This document shows positions 22,146 to 32,497 of a DNA stretch of 54,509 nt, piece by piece. A program made the translations under genes and the position numbers. The stretch spans positions 1-54,509 of IMG/VR virus record IMGVR_UViG_3300025070_000043; one strand, 5' to 3'. The notes under the pieces were generated by a model. That model was not told where the DNA came from, searched no databases, and saw only the letters and a program-made list of their open reading frames with translations. Source of the stretch: a virus. Each line of letters begins with the position of its first letter. Positions within the stretch are counted from its first letter, which is position 1.

Positions 22146-25100
22146 TATTCTGCTACCTTTCTTAGTGGCTGTCCTGTTAGAGCACCCTCTAATCTTTTAA
22201 GTCCTTGAATTAACTCTGGTGGAAACTTTCTTTCTACCAACATATTTTTAATTTGACCTGAGTTTATACTATCAGGTATAAATACTCCTTGACCTTTATC
22301 ACCTTGAGCTAGTCCATATATTAAGTTAGGGTTAATTTTATATTTACCTTTACCTGTAGAAGCTTTAACTATACCATCAATACCATACTTTGTTTTATAT
22401 ATTTTACCATCTTTTCCCTTTTCATAAAACTCTACATTTCTAAAAACATTAACTTTATCTGACATACGAGCCATAGCTTCTTTTTTAGCCATTTGTGTTT
22501 CTACATATTTTTCAAGTATATCATCAACATCTTGTTGTGTAAGTTGTTTATCAGCAACAGTTTTTAAATAAGCAGAAAATTCTTTTGAGGCATTATTTAT
22601 TTCTTGAGAGTCTTGATAAAGACTATAGCTAACAGACTTATCTAAGTTCATAGTATTATTTCTTATACCTGTTGAAAAGAAAGTTGCTGCATCTTCTTTA
22701 CGCATAGGAAACCCTGCAGCAGTTTGACCACGACCTTCTCCACGTAACATTTCAGACTGTTTAGCATTAAGATATTTTTGACCTGCTTTAATACTTCCCG
22801 GAATACCTACAGACAAAAGACCCTTTACTCTTTCTTCAGTACTAAGCTCATTACCTTCTGCATCTACACCACGATAAGCATTAATAACTGCTTCAGTTAA
22901 AAACTTTTCTGATACAAAAGGTGAGTACAATTCAGCTATTGCATCAGGCAAAGCATCATCTAATTCTCTTTGTGTAATGTCTTCTCCTGCAAGTATACGA
23001 GCAATAATTGCACGAGTAGGTCCTTTAATATATTGCATAGAATCTAATGTACCAGAATCAATAAACCTTGTCATAATTTCACCTGTAACAGGGTCTTTGT
23101 AAAAAGGTTGAGTAAATACTTTTTCTGTATTTTTTTGATAGTCAGGCACAGTTAAATTAACGGCACGGATTTCATTTTCAGATATGCCATTTTGACTGTT
23201 GTTGTTTCTAATTGCATACTCAATACCTGCAGTTGTTGCTCCTAAACCTGCAAGCCTACGCATACCAATTTTTATTAACTCAGGATTATTTGTTCGTTTA
23301 CCTTCTGCAATATCTCTTGCTCCCTGCATAAGAATATTCTTAGTTGTTCGTACCATTTCTGCAGGAAATGTTGCATATGTACCAAAGGGTAAACGAGCTA
23401 ATGCACGTACTACAGGAGCAGCAGTAGTATAAGAAGGCATAGTATTACGAACTGTTTCAGTTGCTTTATTAAATATCTCTTCGTCTGCTAAATTTGGAAA
23501 TGCTTTTTTATATGCATTATATTCTGCTTGAAAAGCAACAATCTTTCCGTAGTCATCTACTCCGCCATACACTGCAGACATTCCTCTGAAGGGAGCTTTA
23601 ATTGCTTTAGTAATAGCACCTTCTACACCTTCTGCACCATCACCAAATCTATCAATATTCTTTTTAATATTTTCTGCAACAACACTAGAATCAATAATAC
23701 CTCTATTTTTTAATGCTTGTAAAAATTTAAGAGTTTCTTCATCTCCTTTTGCAGCTTTTTCATACATAGCTTTAGCAGAATTAATAGCTTCTTTAACAAC
23801 TCTTGGGCGATATAATACACCATTCATAGCTAACTGTTGTACCATACCATATGTATTAACTAAGTGAGCAGTATGGTCAAACACTGTTTCCATAGCCTGA
23901 CCAACAGCAGCAGGTTTAGCAAAGATATTTAACCATCCCTTACCTACTGGGTTGTCTACACCAAAAGTATCAATACCTTTTTCAAGCATATCACTAAATT
24001 GTTTTGTTGTGACAAACTTGTTTAGCCCTACGGCTTCTCCACCTGCACCAAAAGCACCCAATTCTTTTTGAGCAAGAGATTCTAAAGACTCTCTTACATC
24101 TAAACCAGAAGGAGTTATTTCTGCTTTACGTAAAAATGTTGCAGTTTCTTCAGGTAAAAAAGGTAATAGACCTTTTATTTTAACATCTTTGCCTACATTC
24201 TGTTCAGCAAAGTTTTTAATATCTTTAATATAATTTGCTTTAGCAATTAGTTTGTTTTGGTTAGTCATGGTTTCTGTAAAGTTTCTTACAGGGTCTTTAA
24301 CCTCACCAAGTAATTCTAGTATAGGTCTATCAAGGTCTTTTCTACCACGAAGAATTTTAGCTGCAGGACCGCCAGTACCATTAGAAATTAACTCAGACAA
24401 TACATTAAAAGACGTGTCCTTTTTACCTCGGTCTACCAAGTTCATAATTAATCCATTAATTTGTTCAGAAGACAAACTAGGATTGTTTTTTGCTAAATGT
24501 ATTTGTGCATTACGAACAGCAGACAACACATCAGCATTGTGCGGTGTATCTGATAGTTCATTTTTAATTGCTTTAGCTATATTTTTAGACCATTTAGGAT
24601 TTGTAGAAAATTCAAATGTTCTGGTAAGATATGCACCACCTGTGTCAGGGTCTATTACTGCACGAAGTTTATTATCATCTGGTAAATTTAATGCATCTAA
24701 AATTCTTCTTGAATTATTATCAATCTTAGTACGCATACGCATTACTTGCTTTATTATATTTTCAGGTATCTGTGCCATTTCCTGTGCAGATAATGTTTCT
24801 CCTGTAAGAAGACGATTAACAAGCTGCTTATCTACATCAGAATTTTTTAATGCTTTTTCTAAAGCTCTAGCTTCTTTTTGTATAAGAGCAGAAGAAGCTT
24901 GAACAAACTGATTTTTTCTTATTACAGAATCAAATATAGGTTTAGGCAAACCTGCAGTAGAAGTTAAGGCTCTACCTAACTTAGTATTAATCTTAGCTAC
25001 TGCTTGACTAATTTGACCACGTTGATTAAATATACCGGGAGATGTCTCTTCTACAGTTGCTCTTGTGGCAGTAGCTGTAGGTGTACGTGTAATAGGAGTA

Positions 25101-25903
25101 GTAATGCCTTCATTACGTACAGCATTAAACTTACCTAATAATCTTCTACTTCCACCTTTTAATAACTTAAAAGCAATTGCAGCAGGTATAGCAATAATAC
25201 CACCAGCAATTGCAGAGTCTACTATTTGTTTTAGTCTACGTTCTGCTACACCGTCATCAGGGTCAATAGCTAATTGCTGTAAAACTTCTTCGCTTTCTGG
25301 AACAAGTGCAGCAAACTCTGTTACAAATGTTTCGTCTTCTCCACGAGACAATACATCTGCACCTATACCAATACCTGTACCTTTTGCTAACCTACCTGCT
25401 CTTGTTTTAGGTTTAATAAACTTTGTAGCCTTTGTTAGACCAGCAGCAGGAACAGCATAAGAACCTATCTCAGCAGCTACATCTTCACCTAAATTTACAC
25501 GAGGGTCAAATGTTTCTTTAGCTGCATAAGTTATTTCTGTAGGTAGTGTTTCGTCAAGAAAGTTTGCTGCATCTTGGAAAGCTCCTTCTACAGTTTTTCT
25601 TGTTTCCTTACCACCAATAAATTCTATTACATCACCACCTACTTGACCTACATCTTCTGCTGCTTTACCAACCGCAGAGCCTACAATTTTACCAAGGTCA
25701 AATGTGGTATCTTCTGTAAGAGTACCTTCTTTCTTTCTACGTTCATACTCTTTGTCTACAGACATAAACTGATTAAAGTTAATACCCTGTGCTTCCAAAA
25801 GCTCTTTCAATTGAGCTTTGGTTTTAATATTACCAGCAGTTATTTCTGATTCTACACTTTGTTTTAAGTTATAAAACTCTTGTGTATTAGGAGCAATAGC
25901 CAT
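22145..25903 (-). CDS. Large internal virion (ejection-type) protein
   Basis: 1252 residues, Ala/Lys/Glu-rich and mostly helical. Near residues 150-250 it has moderately hydrophobic segments (GTGIGIGADVLSRGEDE; SAIAGGIIAIPAAIAFKLLK), and the rest is long amphipathic helix. Size, composition and position after tail genes resemble the long internal core proteins of podoviruses (T7 gp15/gp16, P22 gp16/gp20), which are injected to form a channel. No lysozyme or transglycosylase motif was found. The function is inferred from context. Confidence 0.65.
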   Translation of the reverse strand: MAIAPNTQEFYNLKQSVESEITAGNIKTKAQLKELLEAQGINFNQFMSVDKEYERRKKEGTLTEDTTFDLGKIVGSAVGKAAEDVGQVGGDVIEFIGGKETRKTVEGAFQDAANFLDETLPTEITYAAKETFDPRVNLGEDVAAEIGSYAVPAAGLTKATKFIKPKTRAGRLAKGTGIGIGADVLSRGEDETFVTEFAALVPESEEVLQQLAIDPDDGVAERRLKQIVDSAIAGGIIAIPAAIAFKLLKGGSRRLLGKFNAVRNEGITTPITRTPTATATRATVEETSPGIFNQRGQISQAVAKINTKLGRALTSTAGLPKPIFDSVIRKNQFVQASSALIQKEARALEKALKNSDVDKQLVNRLLTGETLSAQEMAQIPENIIKQVMRMRTKIDNNSRRILDALNLPDDNKLRAVIDPDTGGAYLTRTFEFSTNPKWSKNIAKAIKNELSDTPHNADVLSAVRNAQIHLAKNNPSLSSEQINGLIMNLVDRGKKDTSFNVLSELISNGTGGPAAKILRGRKDLDRPILELLGEVKDPVRNFTETMTNQNKLIAKANYIKDIKNFAEQNVGKDVKIKGLLPFLPEETATFLRKAEITPSGLDVRESLESLAQKELGAFGAGGEAVGLNKFVTTKQFSDMLEKGIDTFGVDNPVGKGWLNIFAKPAAVGQAMETVFDHTAHLVNTYGMVQQLAMNGVLYRPRVVKEAINSAKAMYEKAAKGDEETLKFLQALKNRGIIDSSVVAENIKKNIDRFGDGAEGVEGAITKAIKAPFRGMSAVYGGVDDYGKIVAFQAEYNAYKKAFPNLADEEIFNKATETVRNTMPSYTTAAPVVRALARLPFGTYATFPAEMVRTTKNILMQGARDIAEGKRTNNPELIKIGMRRLAGLGATTAGIEYAIRNNNSQNGISENEIRAVNLTVPDYQKNTEKVFTQPFYKDPVTGEIMTRFIDSGTLDSMQYIKGPTRAIIARILAGEDITQRELDDALPDAIAELYSPFVSEKFLTEAVINAYRGVDAEGNELSTEERVKGLLSVGIPGSIKAGQKYLNAKQSEMLRGEGRGQTAAGFPMRKEDAATFFSTGIRNNTMNLDKSVSYSLYQDSQEINNASKEFSAYLKTVADKQLTQQDVDDILEKYVETQMAKKEAMARMSDKVNVFRNVEFYEKGKDGKIYKTKYGIDGIVKASTGKGKYKINPNLIYGLAQGDKGQGVFIPDSINSGQIKNMLVERKFPPELIQGLKRLEGALTGQPLRKVAE

Positions 25904-25906
25904 TTA

Positions 25907-27547
25907 TTATTCTAATCCTTGAATTAACTCGTCAGCTTTTTTACCTGTTTCAGTTTCTGTTACATCATTGCTTTCAGATGCACCAGCACCACCACCTATA
26001 TCAGAAACTTTAGGTCCAATTGTAATTGTTCTTTGAGCACCTTTAAAGCCGCCTGTTTCAAATGCAGACAAAGCATCTTCTAAAAGTTGTGCAGCTTCTT
26101 GTGCTTGAGCAGCACTACCTTCATAAGATTGTGTTTGTTCATTCCATGTTACACCTGCTCTTGCAGCAGACTGACGTGCTAAAGCATTATATGTTGTAGC
26201 ATCTATCGTGTTTGCACCCGTAGCTTCAATAATATCTCCAAGAGAAGATGCTTGAAGTTGTTGTAACTTAATAGCTGCTTCTGCTTGAGTTAGTTTTCCA
26301 GAAGCTAAATCTGCTTCAATCTGATCTAATGCACCTTGTACTGCTTGCTTTTGCTCACCTGCATACATTGCAGCTTCAGCAATCTGACCAGCCATTCCTT
26401 TTTCAGGGTCTGCTGAAGCATACCCCAATAGTAAATCAGATATATATTTAGCAGGTCCTGCTTGTTTTTCTAACCTAGCTTTTTTTTCTTCTGCTAAACG
26501 CTGCTGTTCTTGTGAAGTTTCTTCTAATTGTTTTTGATAATCAGACAAACCTGTTTGCATTTTTAATAAAGATTCTAATAAAGCAGCTTTAGGACTTGCT
26601 ACCTGTTGAGTTGTATCTTCTTCAGAACCTACAGTTGCACCTTCAGATAGTCTATTTACCATTCCTGATAAACCGCCTTGTGAACGGAAAGCCACATGAC
26701 CACCTTCTTTAAATACACCAAAGCCACTTGGACCTAAAATGCTACCTGCTGCACCCAAAACACCTGCAAGGTTTTGTGCAGAAGAAGGTTTAGCTACAGG
26801 TTGATATCTTGAAAAGCCTTGTAGAGGCATTTGATATACAGTAGATTGATATTGACCAAGAGCTTCATATGGGAAGTTTAACTGTCTTTCATATTCTTGT
26901 CTTGCAATATCAAGTCCTGCTTGTGACATACCACGCTGTGCTTCACCTACACCTGCAAGAGCAGATAGTTCAGTCATAGCTTGTTGCGGTACTGCCTGAC
27001 CTAATTGCATTAATCCGCTTGCTGCCCCTCTTTCTCTACCTATCTGTTCACCAAAAGCTTTTTGAGCTTGTTCAAATGCACGTTGTGAACCACGAGTTTG
27101 AATATCACCTAACTGTTGTGATTGATTACGTAATGTTTCAGCTTCAAGGATTGCTTGGCGTGAACCACCATAACCACCTGCACCTGCAGCTTGAGCACCA
27201 ATTTGTTGCATTTGTTGTGGGAAGTAACGAGAAGCTTCACGTTTTTCAACGTCTACTACTGCTTGCTGATAAGGAGACATATAAGTAGCAGCTTCAGTAG
27301 GAGTAAATTGTCGTGCTGCACCCATTGTTAAAGCAGTAGCAGGATTAAAGTATTGCTGACCTGTACCTACAAGTCCTGCAATGCCACGCATGGCTGCTTG
27401 TTCTTCGGGAGCAAACCCTGCAATCTGAGGACCTTGATAAGTCTGATACCCTGCAGCTTTCTGCTGCTGGTATATTTTACCTGCTTCTCCTAGAATTTCT
27501 TTTAGGCCAGATTTATAATCCTCTGGTGGTGTGTATTGTGCAACCAT
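25907..27547 (-). CDS. Putative internal virion or ejection protein, Gln/Ala-rich
   Basis: 546 residues. N-terminus VAQYTPPEDYKSGLKEILGE, then GPQIAGFAPEEQAAMRGIAG and a Gln/Ala-rich helical region with AGGYGGSRQAILEAETLRN. A Gly-rich kink in the middle (FGVFKEGGHVAFRSQGGLSG) precedes another coiled coil. It belongs with the neighbouring proteins as one ejection or core set; TAATG joins it to the 244-residue protein. No enzyme motif was seen. Confidence 0.6.
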   Translation of the reverse strand: MVAQYTPPEDYKSGLKEILGEAGKIYQQQKAAGYQTYQGPQIAGFAPEEQAAMRGIAGLVGTGQQYFNPATALTMGAARQFTPTEAATYMSPYQQAVVDVEKREASRYFPQQMQQIGAQAAGAGGYGGSRQAILEAETLRNQSQQLGDIQTRGSQRAFEQAQKAFGEQIGRERGAASGLMQLGQAVPQQAMTELSALAGVGEAQRGMSQAGLDIARQEYERQLNFPYEALGQYQSTVYQMPLQGFSRYQPVAKPSSAQNLAGVLGAAGSILGPSGFGVFKEGGHVAFRSQGGLSGMVNRLSEGATVGSEEDTTQQVASPKAALLESLLKMQTGLSDYQKQLEETSQEQQRLAEEKKARLEKQAGPAKYISDLLLGYASADPEKGMAGQIAEAAMYAGEQKQAVQGALDQIEADLASGKLTQAEAAIKLQQLQASSLGDIIEATGANTIDATTYNALARQSAARAGVTWNEQTQSYEGSAAQAQEAAQLLEDALSAFETGGFKGAQRTITIGPKVSDIGGGAGASESNDVTETETGKKADELIQGLE

Positions 27548-28281
27548 TAGGCTAACTCCCTTAACATTTTGTCTCCGTCAATTTCTTTAATTTGTTTGCG
27601 TGTTCCTGTTGACTCTTCACGAACATCACCTAAAAACTTATCTAACTTTTCTGCACCTGAATCAGATGAACCATTACCAAGATTAGATACTACATCAGCA
27701 GGTATTACATATTCATCTCTGCTAAGAAGTGCTTTATCAATAACTGGGTCACCCTTAACTTTAAATAAAATATCATCAGACATGCCGTCCATAGAACCAC
27801 CACCACGTTTTACGTCTAACATTCCTTCAAATGGACGTTTACCCCCTGCAAGTGCTGCAATTCCACTAGGTTGTTGAAAATTTCCTTCGTTTAAAGGTTG
27901 CTGAGTAGGCATCTGCATAGGCTCATTAGGAATCATACCCGGCATAGGCACTTGTGGCTGTACGGGCATTGTAGGCTCAGGAATAGGTGGTTCGTTATAT
28001 TCGGATATTTTATTACGTCCAAAGTTTATTAATTCCTGCATTGCCTCTTTACCAGATATATCTTGATTAATAAGTCCTGCTAAACCACTCATTGCTTCTT
28101 CTAAATTAAAAGCTTCAGGCAATCCTGTCATAGGGTTAGATGTAAGTTTACCCATTGACCGCAACATATTTATTTCTGGCTTAGACATATGTATTAGTTC
28201 TGTATCACCCATACGTCCTTTCATGGCAAGTAAGTTTGCTATGCCACTTTGAGGTGCTTGTCTATTTGTAAAATATGCCAT
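27547..28281 (-). CDS. Putative internal virion protein
   Basis: 244 residues. The N-terminal helical half has SGIANLLAMKGRMGDTELIH; a Pro/Met/Gln-rich linker (about 95-135) follows. The C-terminal half reads GGGSMDGMSDDILFKV, then ALLSRDEYVIPADVVSNLGN, a pattern I associate with virion core proteins of marine podoviruses. It is linked by TAATG overlaps to both neighbours. Confidence 0.6.
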   Translation of the reverse strand: MAYFTNRQAPQSGIANLLAMKGRMGDTELIHMSKPEINMLRSMGKLTSNPMTGLPEAFNLEEAMSGLAGLINQDISGKEAMQELINFGRNKISEYNEPPIPEPTMPVQPQVPMPGMIPNEPMQMPTQQPLNEGNFQQPSGIAALAGGKRPFEGMLDVKRGGGSMDGMSDDILFKVKGDPVIDKALLSRDEYVIPADVVSNLGNGSSDSGAEKLDKFLGDVREESTGTRKQIKEIDGDKMLRELA

Positions 28282-28496
28282 TATGTGTTTACCTTATTTG
28301 GTGTCATATAGTTTGATTGTGCTTTTGTCATATCTGCTTGGAAGTTACTGCTTTTATTATACAACGAACCAAGGTTATATGCCATACCTTGTACAGTTTT
28401 TGTACCAAAATAGTCAGTTGTTATAGTAGTTCCACTATTAACATTACTAATATATGTACTATTATTAATTAAATTAAAATATTCTTGTTTATTCAT
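28281..28496 (-). CDS. Small tail-region protein of unknown function
   Basis: 71 residues from ATG 28496, which overlaps the upstream stop (TGATG); a GTG further up is open but less likely. It is Asn/Ser/Thr-rich (FNLINNSTYISNVNSGTTIT). It sits between a tail protein and an ejection-type protein. No family was recognised. Confidence 0.55.
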   Translation of the reverse strand: MNKQEYFNLINNSTYISNVNSGTTITTDYFGTKTVQGMAYNLGSLYNKSSNFQADMTKAQSNYMTPNKVNT

Positions 28497-28768
28497 CAGT
28501 TTAAATTTACCCACCCTGTGCTACTTACATATCCTTTAAATTTTTCTTCACCTAAAGAAAAAGCAATATCTCCCGGAGAAGGTCTACCTATTTCAGTAAC
28601 AGTAACTACACTGTATATTTTATTTGTAGGTCTACTATTTATTTCTTCATCTCTAACATCAAGTTCAAAAGTTAATGTATCTGTGTATTGTTGTAACTCA
28701 GTATAAATTTGCACAGCATCCATAGTTTTTGCCGTAGAATAATTAGGAAGTTTAGGATAATTAGGCAT
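28496..28768 (-). CDS. Small tail-associated protein
   Basis: 90 residues. After an N-terminal MPNYPKLPNYSTAKTMDAVQ it is beta-rich, and the end, GRPSPGDIAFSLGEEKFKGY followed by VSSTGWVNLN, resembles short carbohydrate- or fibre-attachment modules. TAATG-linked to the 611-residue tail protein upstream. The role is inferred from position. Confidence 0.5.
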   Translation of the reverse strand: MPNYPKLPNYSTAKTMDAVQIYTELQQYTDTLTFELDVRDEEINSRPTNKIYSVVTVTEIGRPSPGDIAFSLGEEKFKGYVSSTGWVNLN

Positions 28769-30603
28769 TACCGTTCACCATCTGGTTGTACATTAGCTCT
28801 TACCTTACCCCAACGCCACGAACTATCTGAACTGGCAGACACAATAATCTCTGCTTGTCTTCCTCTACCCCTTAAATCAATTTTCTTTGTAGAACTATTA
28901 ATCGTAAAAGGACCTTTTGTAGTTACTGTTCCATTAGGATATTCTTGGAAGTTAATAGAAAATTGAATATTACCATTATTAGTAAATTTATAATCAGGTA
29001 TAATTCGGTCTACAAATAATATTTTATCTCCATCTTCAATATCAAAAGATGCAGATTCAATAAAAGAAGAAAGTATTTTACCGTCACCTGTATATACATT
29101 ATCAGGTTCATTGTTCCAAACATAATTATCTGCTGTAGCAGAAACTTTACCAGTTGCTATGGTATTATCAAAAATACTACGGTCAGCAAATGTACTATAG
29201 AAAGATGTACCAAACACCCATGTATTTTCTGCAACATTATATATTACATATGAATCTGGTTCTTGAGAAGTTGCAGAAGGATATAACCAAATAATTTCTC
29301 TAAACTCAGAGTTCACTCCTGCAAATACTTTATCTTTATTTACCATATTAAAACTATCAAAAAGATACCTACGTACAGTACAATCTAGTTCTCTTACTCT
29401 ACCATCAAAAGCATAGAAGTTATTATCACCCATCCAGAAAGACACACCATCTACATCTATAGCTGCATGAGGGCCAATTAAACCACAGTTAGTACCTACA
29501 TTTTGAAAATTAAAGATAAAAGGTGGACCTGAAAAAGACTGAACAAACATTGCATTGTCTGTCCAAATATGAATACCATTACGAGAACGAACTGCTCCCA
29601 TAATTTTAGTACCACCAGTAAGTACAACTTCACCTGATGTGCTAGAAATAGAAGGTGTCCAGTTATTATAATTTTCTTGGTCTGACCAACGAACAAGCAT
29701 AGGATTGTATTCACCAGTTCCAAATTCATTGCAACCAAAAGAAATAAGATGTCTATCATTAGGCGAAACTTTAATATAATTATTAACAGAAGGAGAAGCA
29801 GACACAACTACTGCACGTTCTGGTGTTACAGAAGCATCTACATCAAGATGATATATTCTACCACCACGTCTACAAGCTACTAAGTCTTCACCCCAATTAT
29901 CTAAAGTCCATTGAGAATTGAGAAAAGTAATAGCACCTGCAGAAGCAGGTCTATTCCATGCTCTACCCCCAGTGGTAGATGTTCCAGCATTATATACACC
30001 TGCTCCATAACCAGTTCCCTGTACAGGAACAGTTCCTTCTACATTAAGAATAAATTCTAAATCTGCAGTTCCACCGTCTGTATAGGTAGCTGCTGCAGAA
30101 GTTGTAGCAGAAATAGTAAAAGCATTAAGTCCTGCTACTGCTACTACAGAATACTCACCAGATAAAATAATACCACTGTTACCAATAGAAGTAGCAGAGG
30201 TAATAAATATTCTATCATTAACAGATACACCATGATTAGTAATACTAATACTAACAAGTGGTGAATTTATTTGTGTACTCATTACACTTGTTAAAGCCAT
30301 TGCAGAAACAAAAGGAGTTACATCAAATAATTCTGAAGATTGTACAGCATAAAGAAATTTTTCTGTACCAAAAGACATAAGTTTTTTAGTGTCATTATCT
30401 GACCAAGTTAGCAAATCACGAGCAATACCAGTATAACTATCTGATATTGCCTTTGTGTAACCTCTTAAATTTTCTGGCTTACCTTCTCTAAAACGTACTC
30501 TATTTCCATCAAACCACTTACCTCTTTCAGAGTATTGAGTAGATTCTCTATGGAAACCGGGTTCAAAATTAAGAGTAGTAAGTCTTCCTGCTGTAGAAGC
30601 CAT
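28768..30603 (-). CDS. Putative tail nozzle/stabilisation protein (beta-propeller-like)
   Basis: 611 residues, beta-rich and without membrane segments. Start MASTAGRLTTLNFEPGFHRE, then GNRVRFREGKPENLRGYTKA, with repeated blocks such as LTWSDNDTKKLMSFGTEKFL and GCNEFGTGEYNPMLVRWSDQ, which suggest propeller blades. Size and fold type fit the tail nozzle of podoviruses (T7 gp12, P22 gp10). An immunoglobulin-like insertion is possible around residues 110-180 (VSISITNHGVSVNDRIFITS). Confidence 0.6.
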   Translation of the reverse strand: MASTAGRLTTLNFEPGFHRESTQYSERGKWFDGNRVRFREGKPENLRGYTKAISDSYTGIARDLLTWSDNDTKKLMSFGTEKFLYAVQSSELFDVTPFVSAMALTSVMSTQINSPLVSISITNHGVSVNDRIFITSATSIGNSGIILSGEYSVVAVAGLNAFTISATTSAAATYTDGGTADLEFILNVEGTVPVQGTGYGAGVYNAGTSTTGGRAWNRPASAGAITFLNSQWTLDNWGEDLVACRRGGRIYHLDVDASVTPERAVVVSASPSVNNYIKVSPNDRHLISFGCNEFGTGEYNPMLVRWSDQENYNNWTPSISSTSGEVVLTGGTKIMGAVRSRNGIHIWTDNAMFVQSFSGPPFIFNFQNVGTNCGLIGPHAAIDVDGVSFWMGDNNFYAFDGRVRELDCTVRRYLFDSFNMVNKDKVFAGVNSEFREIIWLYPSATSQEPDSYVIYNVAENTWVFGTSFYSTFADRSIFDNTIATGKVSATADNYVWNNEPDNVYTGDGKILSSFIESASFDIEDGDKILFVDRIIPDYKFTNNGNIQFSINFQEYPNGTVTTKGPFTINSSTKKIDLRGRGRQAEIIVSASSDSSWRWGKVRANVQPDGER

Positions 30604-30606
30604 AAC

Positions 30607-31668
30607 CTACCTTTTCATGTCTTGAATTGCTACCATGTCAATAAATGCAGATGTAACACTGGCAGATACTTCTACACTACGTACAGAGTATGCAAGTAAG
30701 TCTACTGCACTAATAGATGTTGTAATTGTTGGAACTGTACCATTATTAAATTTAAAATCATTAGCAAATGAAAGTGTTTTGCTACCAGCAGTTCCATCTT
30801 GAATTACATAAATAATACCTTGTTGCCCTACGTTAATATTGTCTGGTTGTCTTAATGTACTATCTGCACTTACTTGGAATACAAAGTTATTACCTGCTTG
30901 CATATTAATTGCAAAAATACTTGTATCCGAAACCGCAATAGTTACAAGAGGTGAAAAGGCATAACCTGCACTTACTTTAATTTGACTATTAAATTCGTTA
31001 TCTGCACCAATAGTATTTAAATAACCAATACTTGTATTTACATAACGAATATCAGTAGTTGATAAAGCTATTAATTTAGGGTCAACCGTAGTTGTATTTG
31101 CAATAAAGGTTAAATTACCTGTTGCAGTTACAGAAGTAATAGGGTCAACAGTAGTTGTTTGTATTTCACCTATACTTGTAAGTACATCTCTATCTACTGA
31201 ATCTCCAAAACCTAAACCCTTTGCATCAAGACCACGTACATTAACACCATCAGACATAATAACAAAAGTAGATGTACCTGATATTGAAGTAGGTACAGTA
31301 AATCCTGTGGCGGTTGCTCCTGAATTAATAATACGTAAAGTGCCTGTTGCAGAAGAGTTAACTACTTCATTTTGAATAATATAAAATTTAGATTGAGCAG
31401 GAATAACAATGTTTGCAGCAGAAGCACTAACAACATATCCTTGAAGTTCCAATACTGCAGAACGAGCTTCATCTGCATTACCATTATTTGTTGTAAGAGG
31501 ATTGTCATTAACAAGCTGAACACCTGCTGTACCAATAGTGGTATATGCGCCAATTGCGTCATCAAGCAAGTCAATGACGTTTTGGTTAAGGATATCACCC
31601 CAAGAGTTAGGGTTTTCACCGTCTGCTTGTTTTTCTAAACGTATTCTACTGGTATATGAAGATGCCAT
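30607..31668 (-). CDS. Putative short tail fibre or spike base protein
   Basis: 353 residues with AAGGAAATAAG before ATG. N-terminus ASSYTSRIRLEKQADGENPN and SWGDILNQNVIDLLDDAIGA is the common N-terminal fibre-attachment pattern of marine phages. The rest is Ser/Thr/Ala-rich beta sequence ending FIDMVAIQDMKR. It probably forms a thin fibre or the connector for larger fibres. Confidence 0.65.
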   Translation of the reverse strand: MASSYTSRIRLEKQADGENPNSWGDILNQNVIDLLDDAIGAYTTIGTAGVQLVNDNPLTTNNGNADEARSAVLELQGYVVSASAANIVIPAQSKFYIIQNEVVNSSATGTLRIINSGATATGFTVPTSISGTSTFVIMSDGVNVRGLDAKGLGFGDSVDRDVLTSIGEIQTTTVDPITSVTATGNLTFIANTTTVDPKLIALSTTDIRYVNTSIGYLNTIGADNEFNSQIKVSAGYAFSPLVTIAVSDTSIFAINMQAGNNFVFQVSADSTLRQPDNINVGQQGIIYVIQDGTAGSKTLSFANDFKFNNGTVPTITTSISAVDLLAYSVRSVEVSASVTSAFIDMVAIQDMKR

Positions 31669-31712
31669 CTTATTTCCTTATAAATTTATATTATGTTAAT
31701 TATATAATAAAA

Positions 31713-31937
31713 TTACCTATTAGACAAGATTTTGTCTAACTTATCCTCTACTCTATGTAAGGCTTCCATAACCCTGTCCATATCGTATTTTAATTCATTA
31801 CGAGTTGCATAGTCTTCTCTTGTTCTGTTTAGTAATATTTCTAATCTTTTAGTTTCTGTTGAAATATTATTAGCCCACCATGCACCACCTGCAACAATAA
31901 TGCCTAAAAGAATATCTATAAGGTTTGCCATTTCCAT
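31713..31937 (-). CDS. Small protein with N-terminal membrane anchor and coiled coil
   Basis: 74 residues from ATG 31937, preceded by GAAGAGA; a second ATG lies two codons later, and the longer open frame lacks a ribosome site. An N-terminal helix (IDILLGIIVAGGAWWANNI) is followed by a charged coiled coil (ETKRLEILLNRTREDY, MEALHRVEDKLDKIL). The layout is like an inner-membrane spanin or a small holin accessory, but no lipoprotein partner was found. Confidence 0.55.
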   Translation of the reverse strand: MEMANLIDILLGIIVAGGAWWANNISTETKRLEILLNRTREDYATRNELKYDMDRVMEALHRVEDKLDKILSNR

Positions 31938-31938
31938 T

Positions 31939-32484
31939 TTATATCTCTTCAGGCCAATCATTAATAGGTGCAACTATTTGATTACCTTCTGCATCTTCTG
32001 TATATTGATGCAATGCTAAAAAGGCATTATGGTCTGTAACAGAATCTATAGCTGCTTCAATATCATTAGATGCAGTACGTACAGCAGCACGATATGTTAG
32101 GATATTAGAAGGTACACTATAGCTAGAAACCTCTGCCGCCTTCACTACCATCCAATCAGTCGGGGCTAGTAAGTTGCCAGCACGTTCTTTAGTTATTGCT
32201 TTCCACTGGCTTTTAAGCCCCAGAGTTACTAGCTGGTTACCATTAATGCCTAGGATAGGATTACCATCCTCGTCCACTTCATTAACATCGTTAATGTTTT
32301 TAGGCGTGTTAGCATCCCACCAAAACCTATTATCGTAAGGTGCTGGGTCTGCTTCCCATACTAATCCTTTAGATGCTTTTTCTTCATCTGACCAAATACC
32401 CCAGTTAGTAGGATGTTGAATACCATTATTATCAACCCATGCTCTACCAAGTTTAATAGTTTTATGTCCGTATTTCCATGTCAT
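31939..32484 (-). CDS. Tail fibre-associated (assembly chaperone-like) protein
   Basis: 181 residues, acidic. The N-terminal half is Trp-rich (NNGIQHPTNWGIWSDEEKAS). The C-terminal half carries LLAPTDWMVVKAAEV and NILTYRAAVRTASNDIEAAI, a pattern common in small proteins encoded beside fibres that help fibre folding. It directly follows the 1457-residue fibre gene, and its base composition is less AT-rich like that gene. Confidence 0.55.
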   Translation of the reverse strand: MTWKYGHKTIKLGRAWVDNNGIQHPTNWGIWSDEEKASKGLVWEADPAPYDNRFWWDANTPKNINDVNEVDEDGNPILGINGNQLVTLGLKSQWKAITKERAGNLLAPTDWMVVKAAEVSSYSVPSNILTYRAAVRTASNDIEAAIDSVTDHNAFLALHQYTEDAEGNQIVAPINDWPEEI

Positions 32485-32497
32485 GTTTTATTATCTC

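Noticed and set aside
24252-24902. 216-residue plus-strand frame opposite the large internal virion protein
   Set aside because: It is antisense to a well-supported 1252-residue gene, has no ribosome site or neighbours in its direction, and its composition is that expected from the complement of Ala/Lys-rich codons.
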